Below, piece after piece: positions 1 to 9,138 of a stretch of DNA of 64,000 nt. Made by a program: the position numbers and the translations under genes. The number at the start of each line of letters is the position of its first letter. The stretch's first letter is position 1. The notes beneath the pieces are model-generated. The model worked only from the letters and a program-made list of their open reading frames with translations, was not told where the DNA came from and searched no databases. Source of the stretch: Streptococcus salivarius. Its GTDB lineage: Bacteria > Bacillota > Bacilli > Lactobacillales > Streptococcaceae. The stretch lies in the NCBI RefSeq assembly GCF_002094975.1, contig NZ_CP015283.1:434001-498000 (forward strand). Direction: 5' to 3'.

Positions 1-44
1 TCACGAGCTGCTTGGACAAATTTTTCTGCTGAAACGATTGCCAT
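1..44 (-). CDS. fba: Class II fructose-bisphosphate aldolase, N-terminal fragment
   Basis: Glycolytic aldolase that cleaves fructose-1,6-bisphosphate into two triose phosphates. Only the first 14 codons are in the window. They read MAIVSAEKFVQAAR, which matches my memory of the streptococcal class II aldolase N-terminus. A strong ribosome binding site (ATAGGAGG on the minus strand, positions 53-60) precedes the ATG at 44. The gene continues beyond position 1, so the catalytic part cannot be inspected. Confidence 0.8.
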   Translation of the reverse strand, partial: MAIVSAEKFVQAAR

Positions 45-92
45 TATAAAGGCCTCCTATATTTTTTTGGGTTTGAACCCGTTTACAAGTTT

Positions 93-101
93 ATTCTATC
101 A
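93..101 (-). promoter_or_regulatory. Extended -10 promoter of fba
   Basis: The minus strand reads TGATAGAAT about 50 bp before the fba ATG. This is an extended -10 element, with no convincing -35. It lies between the gene and the IS30 copy whose end is at 161, so the insertion probably left fba transcription intact. Confidence 0.45.
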
Positions 102-160
102 CAATTAGACTCAAAAAACTAGCTTTTCTACAATTTGTAAGCGTTTTGATTTTTTAATAC

Positions 161-1245
161 CTTGAATTGTCAAATTAAGTGCATACTCTCCCCATAGAAT
201 ACTTCATAAGGTGTTTTCCAGTTAAGACATTTTCGTGGCCTATTATTAAGTTTGTTCTCCCATAGCTGAATAGTCTGATCATCAACCAATGTTAGATCAC
301 TACCCTTTGGAAAATATTCTCTAAGTAATCCATTCGTGTTCTCATTGGTTCCTCGTTGCCATGGAGCATGAGGGTCAGGAAAATAGACTTCAATGTTCAA
401 TTGATCACTCAATTTCTGATGATAGGTGAATTCTTTCCCTCTATCAGGAGTTACTGTATACTTCGTCAAGGGTTCTAACAGTTTTACCATAGCTTCTATT
501 ACCAACTTGCTTTTCTTAACAGCTACCTTTTTGATTTTTAGAAAACGAGAATAACGGTCTGTTAGAGTAACTAAACAAGCTTTTCCAGTTTTACCTGCAA
601 CAGTATCGGCTTCCCAATCTCCTATTCTAGTTCGATTATTAGCCTCTTCTGGTCTTTCGTGAATTGTATGAGAAATGGATATTTTCCCTCTATTTTCAAC
701 ATGACCTTTAGTATGACGTGTTTTCCCACGATGACGAAGTTTACGAATGACACCACGAGCACCATGAGATAATGAGTTATCCTCAAAATGTCCTCGGTAA
801 ATGGCTCTATAGATTGTTTGATAACTAATAACAGTTTTTCCGTACTCTAATTGCAACCGACCTTCTATTTCTTCAGGAGACCATTGGTAATCGAGAAATA
901 GATGTTTGATGGTATTGCTTAAATTGTGATCTATTTCAAGCATACGCTTCCGCCCACAGTGTGATTTAGCCCTATGGTAAGACTCCTGTGCATGACTTGG
1001 AGAATAGCTTCCTTCTTTTAGATGCCGCTTCCACTCACGACTAATACTAGACGGATGACGATGAAGTAACTTAGCAATTTGAGAAAAATTTAGGCCTTGC
1101 GTACGGTAAATGAGAATACTTTCACGCTCGTCTATGGTAAAATGATGGTAGCTCATAAGATTTCCTTTCGTAACTAGTTCGTTCAATTCTATTTTACTAG
1201 AAAATCTTATGAGTTTTTATTGTGCACTTATATTGTATATTCAAG
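161..1245 (-). mobile_element. IS30-family insertion sequence, copy 1
   Basis: A 1,085-bp element bounded by imperfect terminal inverted repeats. The left end starts CTTGAATTGTCAAATTAAGT. The right end, read on the minus strand, starts CTTGAATATACAATATAAGT. The dinucleotide AC flanks both ends (159-160 and 1246-1247), consistent with the 2-3 bp target duplications of the IS30 family. A nearly identical copy of exactly the same length lies at 18772-19856 in the opposite orientation. The element sits between fba and a tRNA-Leu gene. Confidence 0.85.
170..1156 (-). CDS. IS30-family transposase
   Basis: DDE transposase that moves the surrounding IS. The start is placed at the ATG at 1156 (MSYHHFTIDE) because AAAGGA lies just upstream; an in-frame ATG at 1186 has no ribosome binding site. 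The protein is 328 aa. An N-terminal helix-turn-helix (about residues 10-45, including SQIAKLLHRHPSSISREW) is followed by the catalytic core: RIGDWEADTV carries the first Asp, TPDRGKEF the second, and NENTNGLLREYFP the Glu. IS30 proteins usually have DNG at the second site, and both copies here have DRG. It differs from the copy at 18861 by four residues over the shared length. Confidence 0.9.
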   Translation of the reverse strand: MSYHHFTIDERESILIYRTQGLNFSQIAKLLHRHPSSISREWKRHLKEGSYSPSHAQESYHRAKSHCGRKRMLEIDHNLSNTIKHLFLDYQWSPEEIEGRLQLEYGKTVISYQTIYRAIYRGHFEDNSLSHGARGVIRKLRHRGKTRHTKGHVENRGKISISHTIHERPEEANNRTRIGDWEADTVAGKTGKACLVTLTDRYSRFLKIKKVAVKKSKLVIEAMVKLLEPLTKYTVTPDRGKEFTYHQKLSDQLNIEVYFPDPHAPWQRGTNENTNGLLREYFPKGSDLTLVDDQTIQLWENKLNNRPRKCLNWKTPYEVFYGESMHLI

Positions 1246-1248
1246 ACA

Positions 1249-1272
1249 AAAAAACCAGTCATCTGACTGGTT
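1249..1272 (-). terminator. Rho-independent terminator of tRNA-Leu
   Basis: On the minus strand AACCAGTCA and TGACTGGTT form a stem directly after the tRNA 3' end, followed by a run of T. It lies just outside the IS30 end at 1245. Confidence 0.8.
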
Positions 1273-1276
1273 ACTC

Positions 1277-1362
1277 TGCGGAAAGAGGGACTTGAACCCT
1301 CACGACCTAAAGCGGTCACAGGATCCTTAGTCCTGCGCGTCTGCCAATTCCGCCATTTCCGC
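1277..1362 (-). tRNA. tRNA-Leu (anticodon AAG)
   Basis: The minus strand folds into a class II tRNA of 86 nt. The acceptor arms are GCGGAAA and TTTCCGC with discriminator A. The anticodon stem CAGGA/TCCTG encloses the loop CTAAGGA, giving anticodon AAG. A long variable arm and TTCAAGTCC T-loop are present. CCA is not encoded. Confidence 0.92.
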
Positions 1363-1376
1363 TAACAACATTAGTT

Positions 1377-1405
1377 ATTATATCAAGATTGACAACTTGT
1401 GTCAA
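1377..1405 (-). promoter_or_regulatory. Consensus promoter for tRNA-Leu
   Basis: A perfect TTGACA (1400-1405) and TATAAT (1377-1382) are spaced 17 bp apart. The -10 lies 14 bp before the mature tRNA 5' end, so the precursor should have a very short leader. Confidence 0.85.
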
Positions 1406-1461
1406 TACCTTTTTGAAAGTTTTTTATAACTTTCTCTTGTCTCTTTCGAAACAACTACTAT

Positions 1462-1491
1462 ATAATACCATTTATTGTTTGCTGACGTCAA
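1462..1491 (-). promoter_or_regulatory. Possible second upstream promoter for tRNA-Leu
   Basis: TTGACG (1486-1491), an 18-bp spacer and TATTAT (1462-1467) on the minus strand lie upstream of the consensus promoter. A small GAAAGTT/AACTTTC hairpin lies between the two. Confidence 0.4.
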
Positions 1492-1553
1492 TACTTTTTT
1501 GCCTTTTTTTAAATTTTTTAGCAAAAGTTATCTATTATATCTTATATCAAAGA

Positions 1554-2849
1554 TTAAACCAAACTCTTATTCAGCCTATCTAATCTCTCTCTAAGGGGCA
1601 CTAAGTAGACTTCTTCTCCAAAACCACGCGATTTTAAGCCATCCTCAGCACAAGACAATAGCGATTCTGTCAAAGGTAAAATCATTTTGAGGTCTGTATC
1701 AGAAATATCCTTTTTCGAATATAAACGACGAATTCTAGGATAATCATAGTCAAACGCTTCAAAAATAGGTGCGTCATTCAAAATATTTTCTAGATTTTCC
1801 AAATTGACTAAAAGACCAAGGTGAAAGGCTGCTGGTGCAAAGGTTGATGAGAAAGGTTGGGTACAAACACTGCGAAACTCAATCGTCCCTCGTGTCGTTA
1901 AATCTTGGAATTGATAAGAACGGTGAGTCTTAAAATCTTCCTCACTTGGCTCAATAGTGACTACTTCGCCATGAATAGAGTGTGCTTTGACAGATGACGT
2001 ACTTAGATAGTCTTTAGCACGTATTGGTTCAAAATAGTAGGTTTCATCCCCACGCTTAGCAGTAAAAATGGCTGTCTCAGATAAGTAAGAAAAATAGTCA
2101 TCTTCGCTCTTAAACACCTTGGGAAATACCCCTGCATTTTCCTCAAACACACCATGCATGGAATTCTCCCAGAAAACATCACGAGAAAGCGCTAAATCCC
2201 AATCAGAACCCCAAAATTCAGAGTTTGCCAATAATACTGCCTTGGGTCCCTCTATTTGATTAAAAGCATTTAAAACCCTTAAATAGGACGTTTTTGAAAC
2301 ATCTAACTGTACCTGACTCCCACAGATGAAAGAACCATATTCTGGATAATCATGAAAGAAAGGATCGTTCTTTGCTTTAGATAACTCGAGAAAATCCATA
2401 AGCATCTCATAACGAGGAGATTTAACAGGTCTGTTGTCATTTTTTACCCAGTTTGGATTCACTCCCCAACCTTGCAACTCATGATTATGATTCTGCAGAT
2501 AAGGTTGGATTATACCAAGGTAAGTATCCAAACGTTCCTCAACCTCAGAGATTCTTTCAGCCTTTGCAAAAGCAAACTCAATCGTATTGTAGGAGACTTC
2601 AAAAAGAATCATATCTCCAGAAGCTTTATCGATAAGCTGAATGGGATTGTTATCAGAATCATACTTATCAGCTTGAAAATCAAAATTATCCAAGAGATAG
2701 ACTAGTAACTGTTTTGTAAGAGAGACATCTGTAGCATTACCACTCAAATTAACAACTGGGTATTCCAACTCAATCCCCACAAATAATTCCGGTTGCTCCT
2801 TAATTGGCTCATAATACCTTTGCTTAAGCAGTTCCTTGGCTGTTGTCAA
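1554..2849 (-). CDS. gshA: Glutamate-cysteine ligase family protein (GshA-type)
   Basis: Probable ATP-dependent carboxylate-amine ligase joining glutamate to cysteine, the first step of gamma-glutamylcysteine/glutathione synthesis in the cytoplasm. It is 431 aa. Near the N-terminus FVGIELEYPVVN resembles the glutamate-binding start of the GCS2 fold. EVSYNTIEFAFAK, CGSQVQLDVS and TTRGTIEFRSVCTQPF are typical family blocks. It is not the bifunctional GshF fusion of about 750 aa found in some streptococci, because the ATP-grasp half is missing. It is monocistronic, downstream of the rplQ terminator. The family assignment is fairly firm; the exact substrate is less so. Confidence 0.65.
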   Translation of the reverse strand: MTTAKELLKQRYYEPIKEQPELFVGIELEYPVVNLSGNATDVSLTKQLLVYLLDNFDFQADKYDSDNNPIQLIDKASGDMILFEVSYNTIEFAFAKAERISEVEERLDTYLGIIQPYLQNHNHELQGWGVNPNWVKNDNRPVKSPRYEMLMDFLELSKAKNDPFFHDYPEYGSFICGSQVQLDVSKTSYLRVLNAFNQIEGPKAVLLANSEFWGSDWDLALSRDVFWENSMHGVFEENAGVFPKVFKSEDDYFSYLSETAIFTAKRGDETYYFEPIRAKDYLSTSSVKAHSIHGEVVTIEPSEEDFKTHRSYQFQDLTTRGTIEFRSVCTQPFSSTFAPAAFHLGLLVNLENLENILNDAPIFEAFDYDYPRIRRLYSKKDISDTDLKMILPLTESLLSCAEDGLKSRGFGEEVYLVPLRERLDRLNKSLV

Positions 2850-2916
2850 AATAATGTCCCCCTTTTTGAAATAAGCTTATTTCATTATATCAAAATATTC
2901 AGACGATTTATAGCCC

Positions 2917-2970
2917 AAAAAAACGCCTGCTTACGAAAAATAACAGTATTACCTTTCGTAAACAAGCGTT
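2917..2970 (-). terminator. Terminator of the ribosomal superoperon
   Basis: A 17-bp imperfect inverted repeat (2922-2938 with 2954-2970, 15 matches) is followed on the minus strand by a run of T. It lies about 130 bp after the rplQ stop and 70 bp before the gshA start. Confidence 0.75.
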
Positions 2971-2998
2971 ACATGCTTATTTATTCCCATTTTTATGA

Positions 2999-3082
2999 TG
3001 AGTGTTCCCGCTAGGCGTTTGCCCAGCGGTAGACCAGAGCTAGACTAAGAAAAGCTAAGCTATTCCATCATCATAACACTCA
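2999..3082 (-). other. Structured 3' untranslated region after rplQ
   Basis: An 8-bp closing stem (TGAGTGTT at 2999-3006 with AACACTCA at 3075-3082) encloses a GC-rich hairpin (CGCTAGGC/GCCCAGCG at 3009-3028). It precedes the true terminator and has no T-run of its own. Its function is unknown; it may protect the long operon transcript from 3' decay. Confidence 0.4.
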
Positions 3083-3098
3083 ACAAAATTGATAAAAA

Positions 3099-3485
3099 TT
3101 AAACAAGTTCGATGATTGCCATTGGGGCAGCATCGCCACGACGTGGTTCTGTTTTAAGGATACGAGTGTATCCACCGTTACGTTCAGCATAACGAGGTGC
3201 GATTTCTGAGAAAAGTTTTTGAAGAGCAGTTGTTGATGTATATTTATCAGTTGCTTCATCATAGCTTTCAGATGCAATTTCGTTACGTACAAATGCAGCT
3301 GCTTGACGACGTGCGTGCAAATCACCACGTTTACCAAGAGTGATCATTTTTTCAACTGTTTTACGGATTTCTTTAGCACGTGCTTCAGTTGTAACGATTG
3401 CTTCGTTAATGATAAGATCTGTAGTCAAATCACGAAGAACCGCTTTACGTTGTGAGCTTGTGCGTCCAAGTTTACGGTAAGCCAT
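3099..3485 (-). CDS. rplQ: 50S ribosomal protein L17
   Basis: Large-subunit protein near the peptide exit tunnel. At 128 aa it is the usual length for streptococcal L17, starting [45 protein letters not shown] is the conserved C-terminus. It is the last gene of the alpha-operon part, 17 bp after rpoA, and is followed by a structured 3' UTR and terminator. Confidence 0.97.
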   Translation of the reverse strand: MAYRKLGRTSSQRKAVLRDLTTDLIINEAIVTTEARAKEIRKTVEKMITLGKRGDLHARRQAAAFVRNEIASESYDEATDKYTSTTALQKLFSEIAPRYAERNGGYTRILKTEPRRGDAAPMAIIELV

Positions 3486-3502
3486 GTTATCCTCCTATAT
3501 TA

Positions 3503-4441
3503 TTATTTATCGTTTTTGAGTCCAAGTCCAAGATCAGCCAACTTAACTTTGACTTCTTCAAGAGATTTACGACCTAGGTTACGGACTTTCATCATTTCAG
3601 GCTCAGTTTTTTCTGTCAAATCATGAACGGTATTAATACCGGCACGTTTCAAACAGTTATATGAGCGTACAGACAAATCAAGTTCTTCGATGGTACGGTC
3701 AAGCACCTTTTCATCGTTCACTTTTTCAGTTTCTTTCATTACATCAGTAGCTTTAGCAACGTCAGTAAGGTCAGTAAACAAGTTCAAGTGTTCAATCAAA
3801 ACGCGAGCCGAGAGACCGAGGGCATCTTCAGGGATGATTGTTCCGTTTGTCATGATTTCGATTGTCAATTTATCAAAACCATCGTTGCTACCTACACGGG
3901 CAGGTTCAACTTGATAATTGACTTTTTTCACTGGTGTGTAGATTGAATCTACAGCCAATGTTCCCACTGGTGCATCATCCTTCTTGTTTTCATCTGCTGG
4001 AACATAACCACGGTTTGTAGCTACTGTCATAGTCGCTTTCAAAGAAGCTCCTTCAGCGATAGTGAAAAGATAATGATCAGGGTTAACAATTTCAATGTCG
4101 CTATCAGTCAAGATATCTCCAGCAGTAACTTCAGCTGGACCTTGAACATCAAGTTCAATTGTTTTTTCGTCTTCGACGTAAGATTTTACAGCAAGTCCTT
4201 TAATATTAAGGATGATTTGCATCACGTCTTCACGGACGCCTGGTACGGTATCAAATTCGTGGAGTACTCCATCAATCTTAATTGATGTTACGGCAGCACC
4301 TGGAAGTGATGACAAAAGTACACGACGAAGAGAGTTACCCAAAGTTGTACCATAACCACGTTCTAGTGGTTCGATAACAAATTTGCCGTAATCTTTATTT
4401 TCATCAATTTTTGTTATTATTGGTTTTTCAAACTCAATCAT
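3503..4441 (-). CDS. rpoA: DNA-directed RNA polymerase alpha subunit
   Basis: Scaffold for RNA polymerase assembly. It is 312 aa. The N-terminal dimerisation domain (about 1-230) includes [24 protein letters not shown] linker leads to the C-terminal domain (about 245-305), where [23 protein letters not shown] and [12 protein letters not shown] contact UP elements and activators. It sits in the standard rpsM-rpsK-rpoA-rplQ order. Confidence 0.98.
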   Translation of the reverse strand: MIEFEKPIITKIDENKDYGKFVIEPLERGYGTTLGNSLRRVLLSSLPGAAVTSIKIDGVLHEFDTVPGVREDVMQIILNIKGLAVKSYVEDEKTIELDVQGPAEVTAGDILTDSDIEIVNPDHYLFTIAEGASLKATMTVATNRGYVPADENKKDDAPVGTLAVDSIYTPVKKVNYQVEPARVGSNDGFDKLTIEIMTNGTIIPEDALGLSARVLIEHLNLFTDLTDVAKATDVMKETEKVNDEKVLDRTIEELDLSVRSYNCLKRAGINTVHDLTEKTEPEMMKVRNLGRKSLEEVKVKLADLGLGLKNDK

Positions 4442-4489
4442 TTATTATACTCCCTCGAAACGAACCTTGTGTACTATTGTTATTAAAGA

Positions 4490-4873
4490 TTACACACGAC
4501 GACGTTTTGGAGGACGACAACCATTATGTGGTACAGGTGTTACATCACGGATTGCTGTTACTTCAAGACCTGCAGCAGCAAGAGCACGGATAGCAGACTC
4601 ACGACCTGAACCAGGACCTTTAACAGTTACTTCAACTGTTTTAAGACCATGTTCTTGTGCAGATTTAGCAGCAGCTTCTGAAGCCATTTGTGCAGCAAAT
4701 GGTGTAGATTTACGAGAACCTTTGAAACCAAGAGCACCAGCTGATGACCATGCTACAGCGTTACCATGCACATCTGTAATCATAACAATAGTGTTATTGA
4801 AAGTAGCGTGAATGTGAGCAATACCAGATTCGATATTCTTTTTCACACGACGTTTACGTGTTGGTTTAGCCAA
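4490..4873 (-). CDS. rpsK: 30S ribosomal protein S11
   Basis: Small-subunit platform protein that contacts mRNA near the E site. It is 127 aa. The basic N-terminus [26 protein letters not shown] and [13 protein letters not shown] are family hallmarks. It lies 26 bp after rpsM and 48 bp before rpoA in the alpha-operon segment. Confidence 0.98.
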   Translation of the reverse strand: MAKPTRKRRVKKNIESGIAHIHATFNNTIVMITDVHGNAVAWSSAGALGFKGSRKSTPFAAQMASEAAAKSAQEHGLKTVEVTVKGPGSGRESAIRALAAAGLEVTAIRDVTPVPHNGCRPPKRRRV

Positions 4874-4899
4874 TGTTTTTACCTCCTATTTTATTTTAA

Positions 4900-5265
4900 T
4901 TATTTTTTCTTACCTGCAATCGCAACAGCTTTACCTTTACGAGTGCGGGCATTGTTTTTAGTGTTTTGTCCACGGACAGGAAGTCCACGACGGTGACGGA
5001 TACCACGGTATGAACCGATTTCCATCAAACGTTTGATGTTAAGGTTAACTTCACGACGAAGGTCACCTTCAACTTTGATTGCATCCACTTCGCGACGGAT
5101 AGCGTCTTCTTGATCGTTTGTCAAATCTTTAACGCGGATGTCTTCAGAAACGCCTGCAGCAGCCAAGATTTTCTTAGATGTTGCAAGTCCGATACCGTAT
5201 ACGTAAGTAAGTGAAATTACTACACGTTTATCGTTTGGAATGTCAACTCCAGCAATACGAGCCAT
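4900..5265 (-). CDS. rpsM: 30S ribosomal protein S13
   Basis: Head protein of the small subunit that contacts the P-site tRNA and helps form bridges to the large subunit. It is 121 aa. [26 protein letters not shown] and the basic tail [18 protein letters not shown] are diagnostic. It lies 17 bp after rpmJ. Confidence 0.98.
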   Translation of the reverse strand: MARIAGVDIPNDKRVVISLTYVYGIGLATSKKILAAAGVSEDIRVKDLTNDQEDAIRREVDAIKVEGDLRREVNLNIKRLMEIGSYRGIRHRRGLPVRGQNTKNNARTRKGKAVAIAGKKK

Positions 5266-5282
5266 GATTTCTCCTTTCTATA

Positions 5283-5399
5283 TTATCCTTGACGTTGTTT
5301 GTGTTTTGGATTTGTTGGACAAATTACCATAACACGACCGTTACGACGAATAACTTTACAGTATTCGCAAATTGGTTTAACCGATGGTCTTACCTTCAT
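5283..5399 (-). CDS. rpmJ: 50S ribosomal protein L36
   Basis: A 38-aa zinc-ribbon large-subunit protein. I translated it from the minus strand: it starts [14 protein letters not shown] and ends [10 protein letters not shown]11, C14, C27 and H32 form the C-C-C-H zinc site, so this is the zinc-binding (C+) form. It fits exactly between infA and rpsM, the standard location. Confidence 0.95.
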
Positions 5400-5424
5400 G
5401 TTTTAATCCCTCCAATTATTTCGA

Positions 5425-5643
5425 TTATTTAAAGCGGTATGTGATGCGTCCACGTGTCAAATCATAAGGACTCATTTCAACAGTCACACGGTCACCGACC
5501 AAAATACGAATGTAGTTTTTACGGATTTTACCAGAAACTGTCGCCAAAATTTGGTGTCCATTTTCCAATTCAACAGTAAACATAGCATTAGGCATAGTTT
5601 CTACAACTTTACCTTCAATTTCAATCACGTCTTCTTTTGCCAC
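5425..5643 (-). CDS. infA: Translation initiation factor IF-1
   Basis: S1/OB-fold factor that binds the 30S A site during initiation. It is 72 aa and starts [28 protein letters not shown] lies at the end. It lies 117 bp downstream of adk, and that gap contains no evident gene. Confidence 0.98.
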
Positions 5644-5760
5644 GCAAAAGTACCCCCTAAAATTTCGATTTGATTTCCTCTGAGCACAGAGGTAACAATT
5701 ATAAGTCAGACTAAAGTATTATAACATGCTTAAGTCTGATACGCAAGTAAGATTATATAA

Positions 5761-6417
5761 TTATTTAATTTCTGCAATCGCTTTTTTAACATCAGCGAAT
5801 ACATCATCGATATCTTGGTTACCTTGAATATCTGATACAAGACCAAGCTCACGATAATGTGCAATAATTGGCTCACCTTGAGCAATGTTTACGTCAAGAC
5901 GACGTTTAACAGTTTCAGGTTTGTCATCTTCACGTTGGAAGAATTCATGTTCGCCACAAACATCACATGTTCCTTCAACCTTAGTTGGATTGAATACTTT
6001 ATGATATGTTGCACCACATGAGCGACAAATGAAACGACCTGAAAGACGTTCAACCAAACTCTCTGGATTAACTTCAATGTTGATTACACCGTCAAGTTTA
6101 ATACCAAGTGCTTTCAATGTTTCATCCAATGCATGAGCTTGCTCAATAGTACGTGGATAACCATCTAGCAAGAAACCTTTTTCAGCAATATCAGATTCAG
6201 CCAAACGCTCTTTAACGATTCCGTTTGTCACTTCATCTGGTACCAATTCACCTTTATCGATGAATGATTTTGCCAAAGTTCCCATTTCTGTTTGGTTAGC
6301 CATAGCAGCACGGAACATATCACCAGTTGAGATGTGAGCTACACCAAATTCTTCAACAATTTTTGCAGCTTGAGTCCCTTTACCAGCACCTGGTAGACCC
6401 ATAATTAAAAGATTCAT
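5761..6417 (-). CDS. adk: Adenylate kinase, zinc-lid type
   Basis: Catalyses ATP + AMP to 2 ADP and so balances adenylate pools. It is 218 aa. The P-loop GLPGAGKGT is at residues 7-15, followed by the AMP-binding HISTGDMFR and LDGYPRT. The lid carries CRSC...CDVC, a four-cysteine zinc site typical of many Gram-positive enzymes. It follows secY in the classical spc order but behind a hairpin with a T-run, so its expression may be partly uncoupled from the operon. Confidence 0.97.
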   Translation of the reverse strand: MNLLIMGLPGAGKGTQAAKIVEEFGVAHISTGDMFRAAMANQTEMGTLAKSFIDKGELVPDEVTNGIVKERLAESDIAEKGFLLDGYPRTIEQAHALDETLKALGIKLDGVINIEVNPESLVERLSGRFICRSCGATYHKVFNPTKVEGTCDVCGEHEFFQREDDKPETVKRRLDVNIAQGEPIIAHYRELGLVSDIQGNQDIDDVFADVKKAIAEIK

Positions 6418-6447
6418 CTTACGAACTCCTTATTTTTGTTTTCAAAT

Positions 6448-6482
6448 AACTCTATCAAAATTTAAAAACATTGGTAGAGTTA
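6448..6482 (-). promoter_or_regulatory. Hairpin in the adk leader
   Basis: AACTCTA (6448-6454) and TAGAGTT (6476-6482) form an inverted repeat about 30 bp upstream of the adk ATG and just downstream of the secY-adk terminator-like hairpin. Its role is unknown; it could be an alternative partner or an RNA processing site. Confidence 0.35.
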
Positions 6483-6494
6483 TCAAAAAACAAA

Positions 6495-6530
6495 AGAGAA
6501 GGGACAGAAAGTAACCTTTCTTTCCCTCTC
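6495..6530 (-). terminator. Terminator-like hairpin between secY and adk
   Basis: On the minus strand a long GAGAGGGAA-AGAAAG / CTTTCT-TCCCTTCTC stem is followed by CTTTTGTTTTTTG. It probably reduces readthrough from the ribosomal-protein section into adk-infA-rpsM. Confidence 0.6.
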
Positions 6531-6548
6531 AATTGTTCATGAGAAGAC

Positions 6549-7844
6549 TTAGTCTTCAAGATTCATAAATCCAACGTACTGACGTTTCAATAGGTAACCT
6601 TCGAGTTGTTTCATACCTTCGATACCAGTTGAAATCAAGATCAAGAGAGATGTACCACCAAGCGCGATTGAGCTTGTAAGGTGCATAAACTGTTGAGCCG
6701 CAATTGGAGCCAATGAAATAAACGCGAGAAATACAGCCCCGATTGTTGCCAATCTCTTAAGCAATGAAGACATGTACTTTTCAGTCTCACGACCTGGACG
6801 AACGCTAGGAATGTAAGACCCATTCTTTTGAAGATTTTCAGCAGTTTTTTCAGGATTTACTTGGACAAATGTGTAGAAGAATGAGAATAAGATAATCAAT
6901 ATCGCGTAAGTAATCATTCCACTAGGTGTATTATACGAGAGTAGTCCTTGTAAGTGTGATAACCAAGTAACCTTCGAGAAGAATGGAAGAATAGTACTAG
7001 GAATTGTTGTAATCGAGCTAGCAAAGATAACGGGAATAACACCAGCTGGATTTACTTTCAATGGAAGATAAGAACTCGTTGGAGCCCCTTGAACCAATTT
7101 AGTATATTGAATTGGAATTTGATATTCTGCCTGTTGAACAAATGTCGTAAAGAAGACAATCGCCAAACCTACCACAATTAGCAAAGCAACTATGATATAT
7201 GAACGAGTTAATTCGTCAGCACGAACATTGACAAAGAAATCCTCGTAAATTGTTGAGAACATTTTTGGAATAGAAGCAATGATCCCTGAAAAGATAATCA
7301 TTGACACACCATTACCAAAACCTTTATCAGTGATTTGTTCACCAAGCCATGTCACAATTATGCTACCAGCAGTTAGAATTGTCCCAATCAATAGGTAGGT
7401 TGAAACATTTGGTGTTTTAACCAATGAAATTGATGAGAGAGTATTAAAACTTGCTGTAATACCAATCGATTGAACAAAGGCTAAAACAAGAGTAATATAG
7501 CGAGTCGCTTGGTTCAATTTACGACGACCAACTTCCCCTTGTTTGCCCCACTCCACAAATTTCGGATAGATATCCATCTGCAAAAGTTGGACAATGATTG
7601 ATGCTGTAATGTAAGGACTAACCCCCATCGAGAAGATAGAGAAGTTATTCATGGCATTACCAGACACCAAGTTAAGCATGTTCAAGAAAGGTAAATCACT
7701 TAATTGTTTCAAACTTTCCGCATTGATACCAGGAACTGTTACATGAGTCCCTACACGAAAAACGAAAATAATGAAGATTGTAAATAAAATCTTATTACGA
7801 ACGTTTTTGACTTTCAATGCGTCTTTTAATAGTTTAAAGAACAT
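6549..7844 (-). CDS. secY: Protein translocase subunit SecY
   Basis: Channel subunit of the SecYEG translocon in the cytoplasmic membrane. It is 431 aa with about ten hydrophobic segments, starting MFFKLLKDALKVKNVRNKILFT. PGIN, the plug region GNAMNNFSIFSMGVSPYITASI and the cytoplasmic loop VRPGRETEKY are conserved. It is the housekeeping SecY, because it lies between rplO and adk. Confidence 0.98.
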   Translation of the reverse strand: MFFKLLKDALKVKNVRNKILFTIFIIFVFRVGTHVTVPGINAESLKQLSDLPFLNMLNLVSGNAMNNFSIFSMGVSPYITASIIVQLLQMDIYPKFVEWGKQGEVGRRKLNQATRYITLVLAFVQSIGITASFNTLSSISLVKTPNVSTYLLIGTILTAGSIIVTWLGEQITDKGFGNGVSMIIFSGIIASIPKMFSTIYEDFFVNVRADELTRSYIIVALLIVVGLAIVFFTTFVQQAEYQIPIQYTKLVQGAPTSSYLPLKVNPAGVIPVIFASSITTIPSTILPFFSKVTWLSHLQGLLSYNTPSGMITYAILIILFSFFYTFVQVNPEKTAENLQKNGSYIPSVRPGRETEKYMSSLLKRLATIGAVFLAFISLAPIAAQQFMHLTSSIALGGTSLLILISTGIEGMKQLEGYLLKRQYVGFMNLED

Positions 7845-7860
7845 AATGAGTTACCCCTCA

Positions 7861-8301
7861 TTAGATGACTTCGATTGAACCACCTTTAGCAGTGATAGCT
7901 GCTTCAGCAGATTTTGAGAATTTAGCTGCTTTAACAGTCAATTTCTTAGTCAATTCACCGTTACCAAGAACTTTAACGCCTGATTTTTCAGCACGAACGA
8001 TTCCAGCTTCTTTAAGAACTGCTGGAGTTACTTCTGTACCATCTTCAAAGACGTTCAATTGATCAAGGTTTACAAGTGCGTATTCTTTAGCGTTGATGTT
8101 AGTGAATCCACGTTTTGGAAGACGACGGAACAATGGAGTTTGTCCACCTTCAAATCCCGGACGTACGCCACCACCGCTACGAGCTTTTTGACCTTTTTGA
8201 CCACGGCCTGAAGTTTTACCGTTACCAGATGAAGTACCACGACCTACACGGTTACGGACTTTACGAGAACCTTCAGCAGGTTTCAATTCATGAAGTTTCA
8301 T
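7861..8301 (-). CDS. rplO: 50S ribosomal protein L15
   Basis: Late-assembly large-subunit protein. The start is set at 8301 ([22 protein letters not shown]), giving 146 aa. An upstream in-frame ATG would add 15 unrelated residues, and AGAGGAGAA lies properly before 8301. The Gly/Arg-rich [21 protein letters not shown] segment is typical. It lies 16 bp before secY. Confidence 0.97.
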   Translation of the reverse strand: MKLHELKPAEGSRKVRNRVGRGTSSGNGKTSGRGQKGQKARSGGGVRPGFEGGQTPLFRRLPKRGFTNINAKEYALVNLDQLNVFEDGTEVTPAVLKEAGIVRAEKSGVKVLGNGELTKKLTVKAAKFSKSAEAAITAKGGSIEVI

Positions 8302-8390
8302 TATTATTTTCTCCTCTTTTTGTAAAATGCTAGCGCCTCTAACCAAGTAAGGTAGCTTAATTAGAAACTCGCCTATACATGAAATTCAGT

Positions 8391-8420
8391 TTAAGTCGCA
8401 AGGGAACCCTCACGACTTAA
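8391..8420 (-). other. Intercistronic hairpin between rpmD and rplO
   Basis: TTAAGTCG (8391-8398) pairs with CGACTTAA (8413-8420), with an inner GGG/CCC. It occupies a 127-bp gap in an otherwise compact operon. There is no T-run, so it looks like an RNA processing or stability element rather than a terminator. Confidence 0.4.
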
Positions 8421-8428
8421 ATCAATTT

Positions 8429-8611
8429 TTATTTAACGTCTTCTACAGTTACCAAGTGAGATACTGCGTTGACCATACCACGGATAGCAGCGTTGTCTTC
8501 TTTAACAACTGAGCTATTCAATTTACCAAGTCCAAGAGCAACAACTGTTTTACGTTGTTCTGGTTTGCGTCCGATTGGAGACTTAGTCAAAGTAATTTTA
8601 ATTTGAGCCAT
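8429..8611 (-). CDS. rpmD: 50S ribosomal protein L30
   Basis: A 60-aa large-subunit protein of the short bacterial form. It reads [21 protein letters not shown] then a [15 protein letters not shown] tail. It sits 14 bp after rpsE, the usual rpsE-rpmD-rplO order. Confidence 0.97.
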   Translation of the reverse strand: MAQIKITLTKSPIGRKPEQRKTVVALGLGKLNSSVVKEDNAAIRGMVNAVSHLVTVEDVK

Positions 8612-8625
8612 TGTTATCTCCTTTC

Positions 8626-9120
8626 TTATGCCAAGTCAGATACTGAGATGCCACGAAGAGCCGCAACTTCTTCAGCACGTTTAAGTTGTTTCAATCCTTC
8701 AACAGTCGCACGAACGATGTTGATTGGAGTGTTTGAACCGAGTGATTTAGATGTTACATCAGCAACACCCGCCAATTCGATGACGGCACGAACTGCACCA
8801 CCAGCGGCAACCCCAGCCCCTTCAACAGCTGGTTTCAACAATACTTTCGCTCCACCAAATTCTGAACGAACTTCGTGAGGAATAGTTGTACCAACCATAG
8901 GAACTTCGATAAGGTTTTTCTTAGCTGCTTCAACTGCTTTACGGATAGCTTCTGGAACCTCTTGAGATTTACCAGTACCAAATCCTACGCGACCATTACG
9001 GTCACCAACAACAACAAGAGCAGCAAAACGCATGTTGCGTCCACCTTTTACAACTTTAGTAACACGGTTGATAGCAACTACGCGTTCTTCAAGTTCTACT
9101 GCATTATCTTTAAATGCCAT
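8626..9120 (-). CDS. rpsE: 30S ribosomal protein S5
   Basis: Small-subunit protein at the decoding region, important for accuracy. It is 164 aa. [27 protein letters not shown] and [20 protein letters not shown] are the conserved RNA-binding block. [16 protein letters not shown] is near the C-terminus. It lies 18 bp after rplR. Confidence 0.98.
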   Translation of the reverse strand: MAFKDNAVELEERVVAINRVTKVVKGGRNMRFAALVVVGDRNGRVGFGTGKSQEVPEAIRKAVEAAKKNLIEVPMVGTTIPHEVRSEFGGAKVLLKPAVEGAGVAAGGAVRAVIELAGVADVTSKSLGSNTPINIVRATVEGLKQLKRAEEVAALRGISVSDLA

Positions 9121-9138
9121 TATTAAGTGTCCTCCCTA

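Noticed and set aside
1389..1583. 64-codon plus-strand frame rich in Phe and Leu
   Set aside because: AT-rich promoter DNA of tRNA-Leu on the other strand; no ribosome binding site and it overlaps the gshA end.
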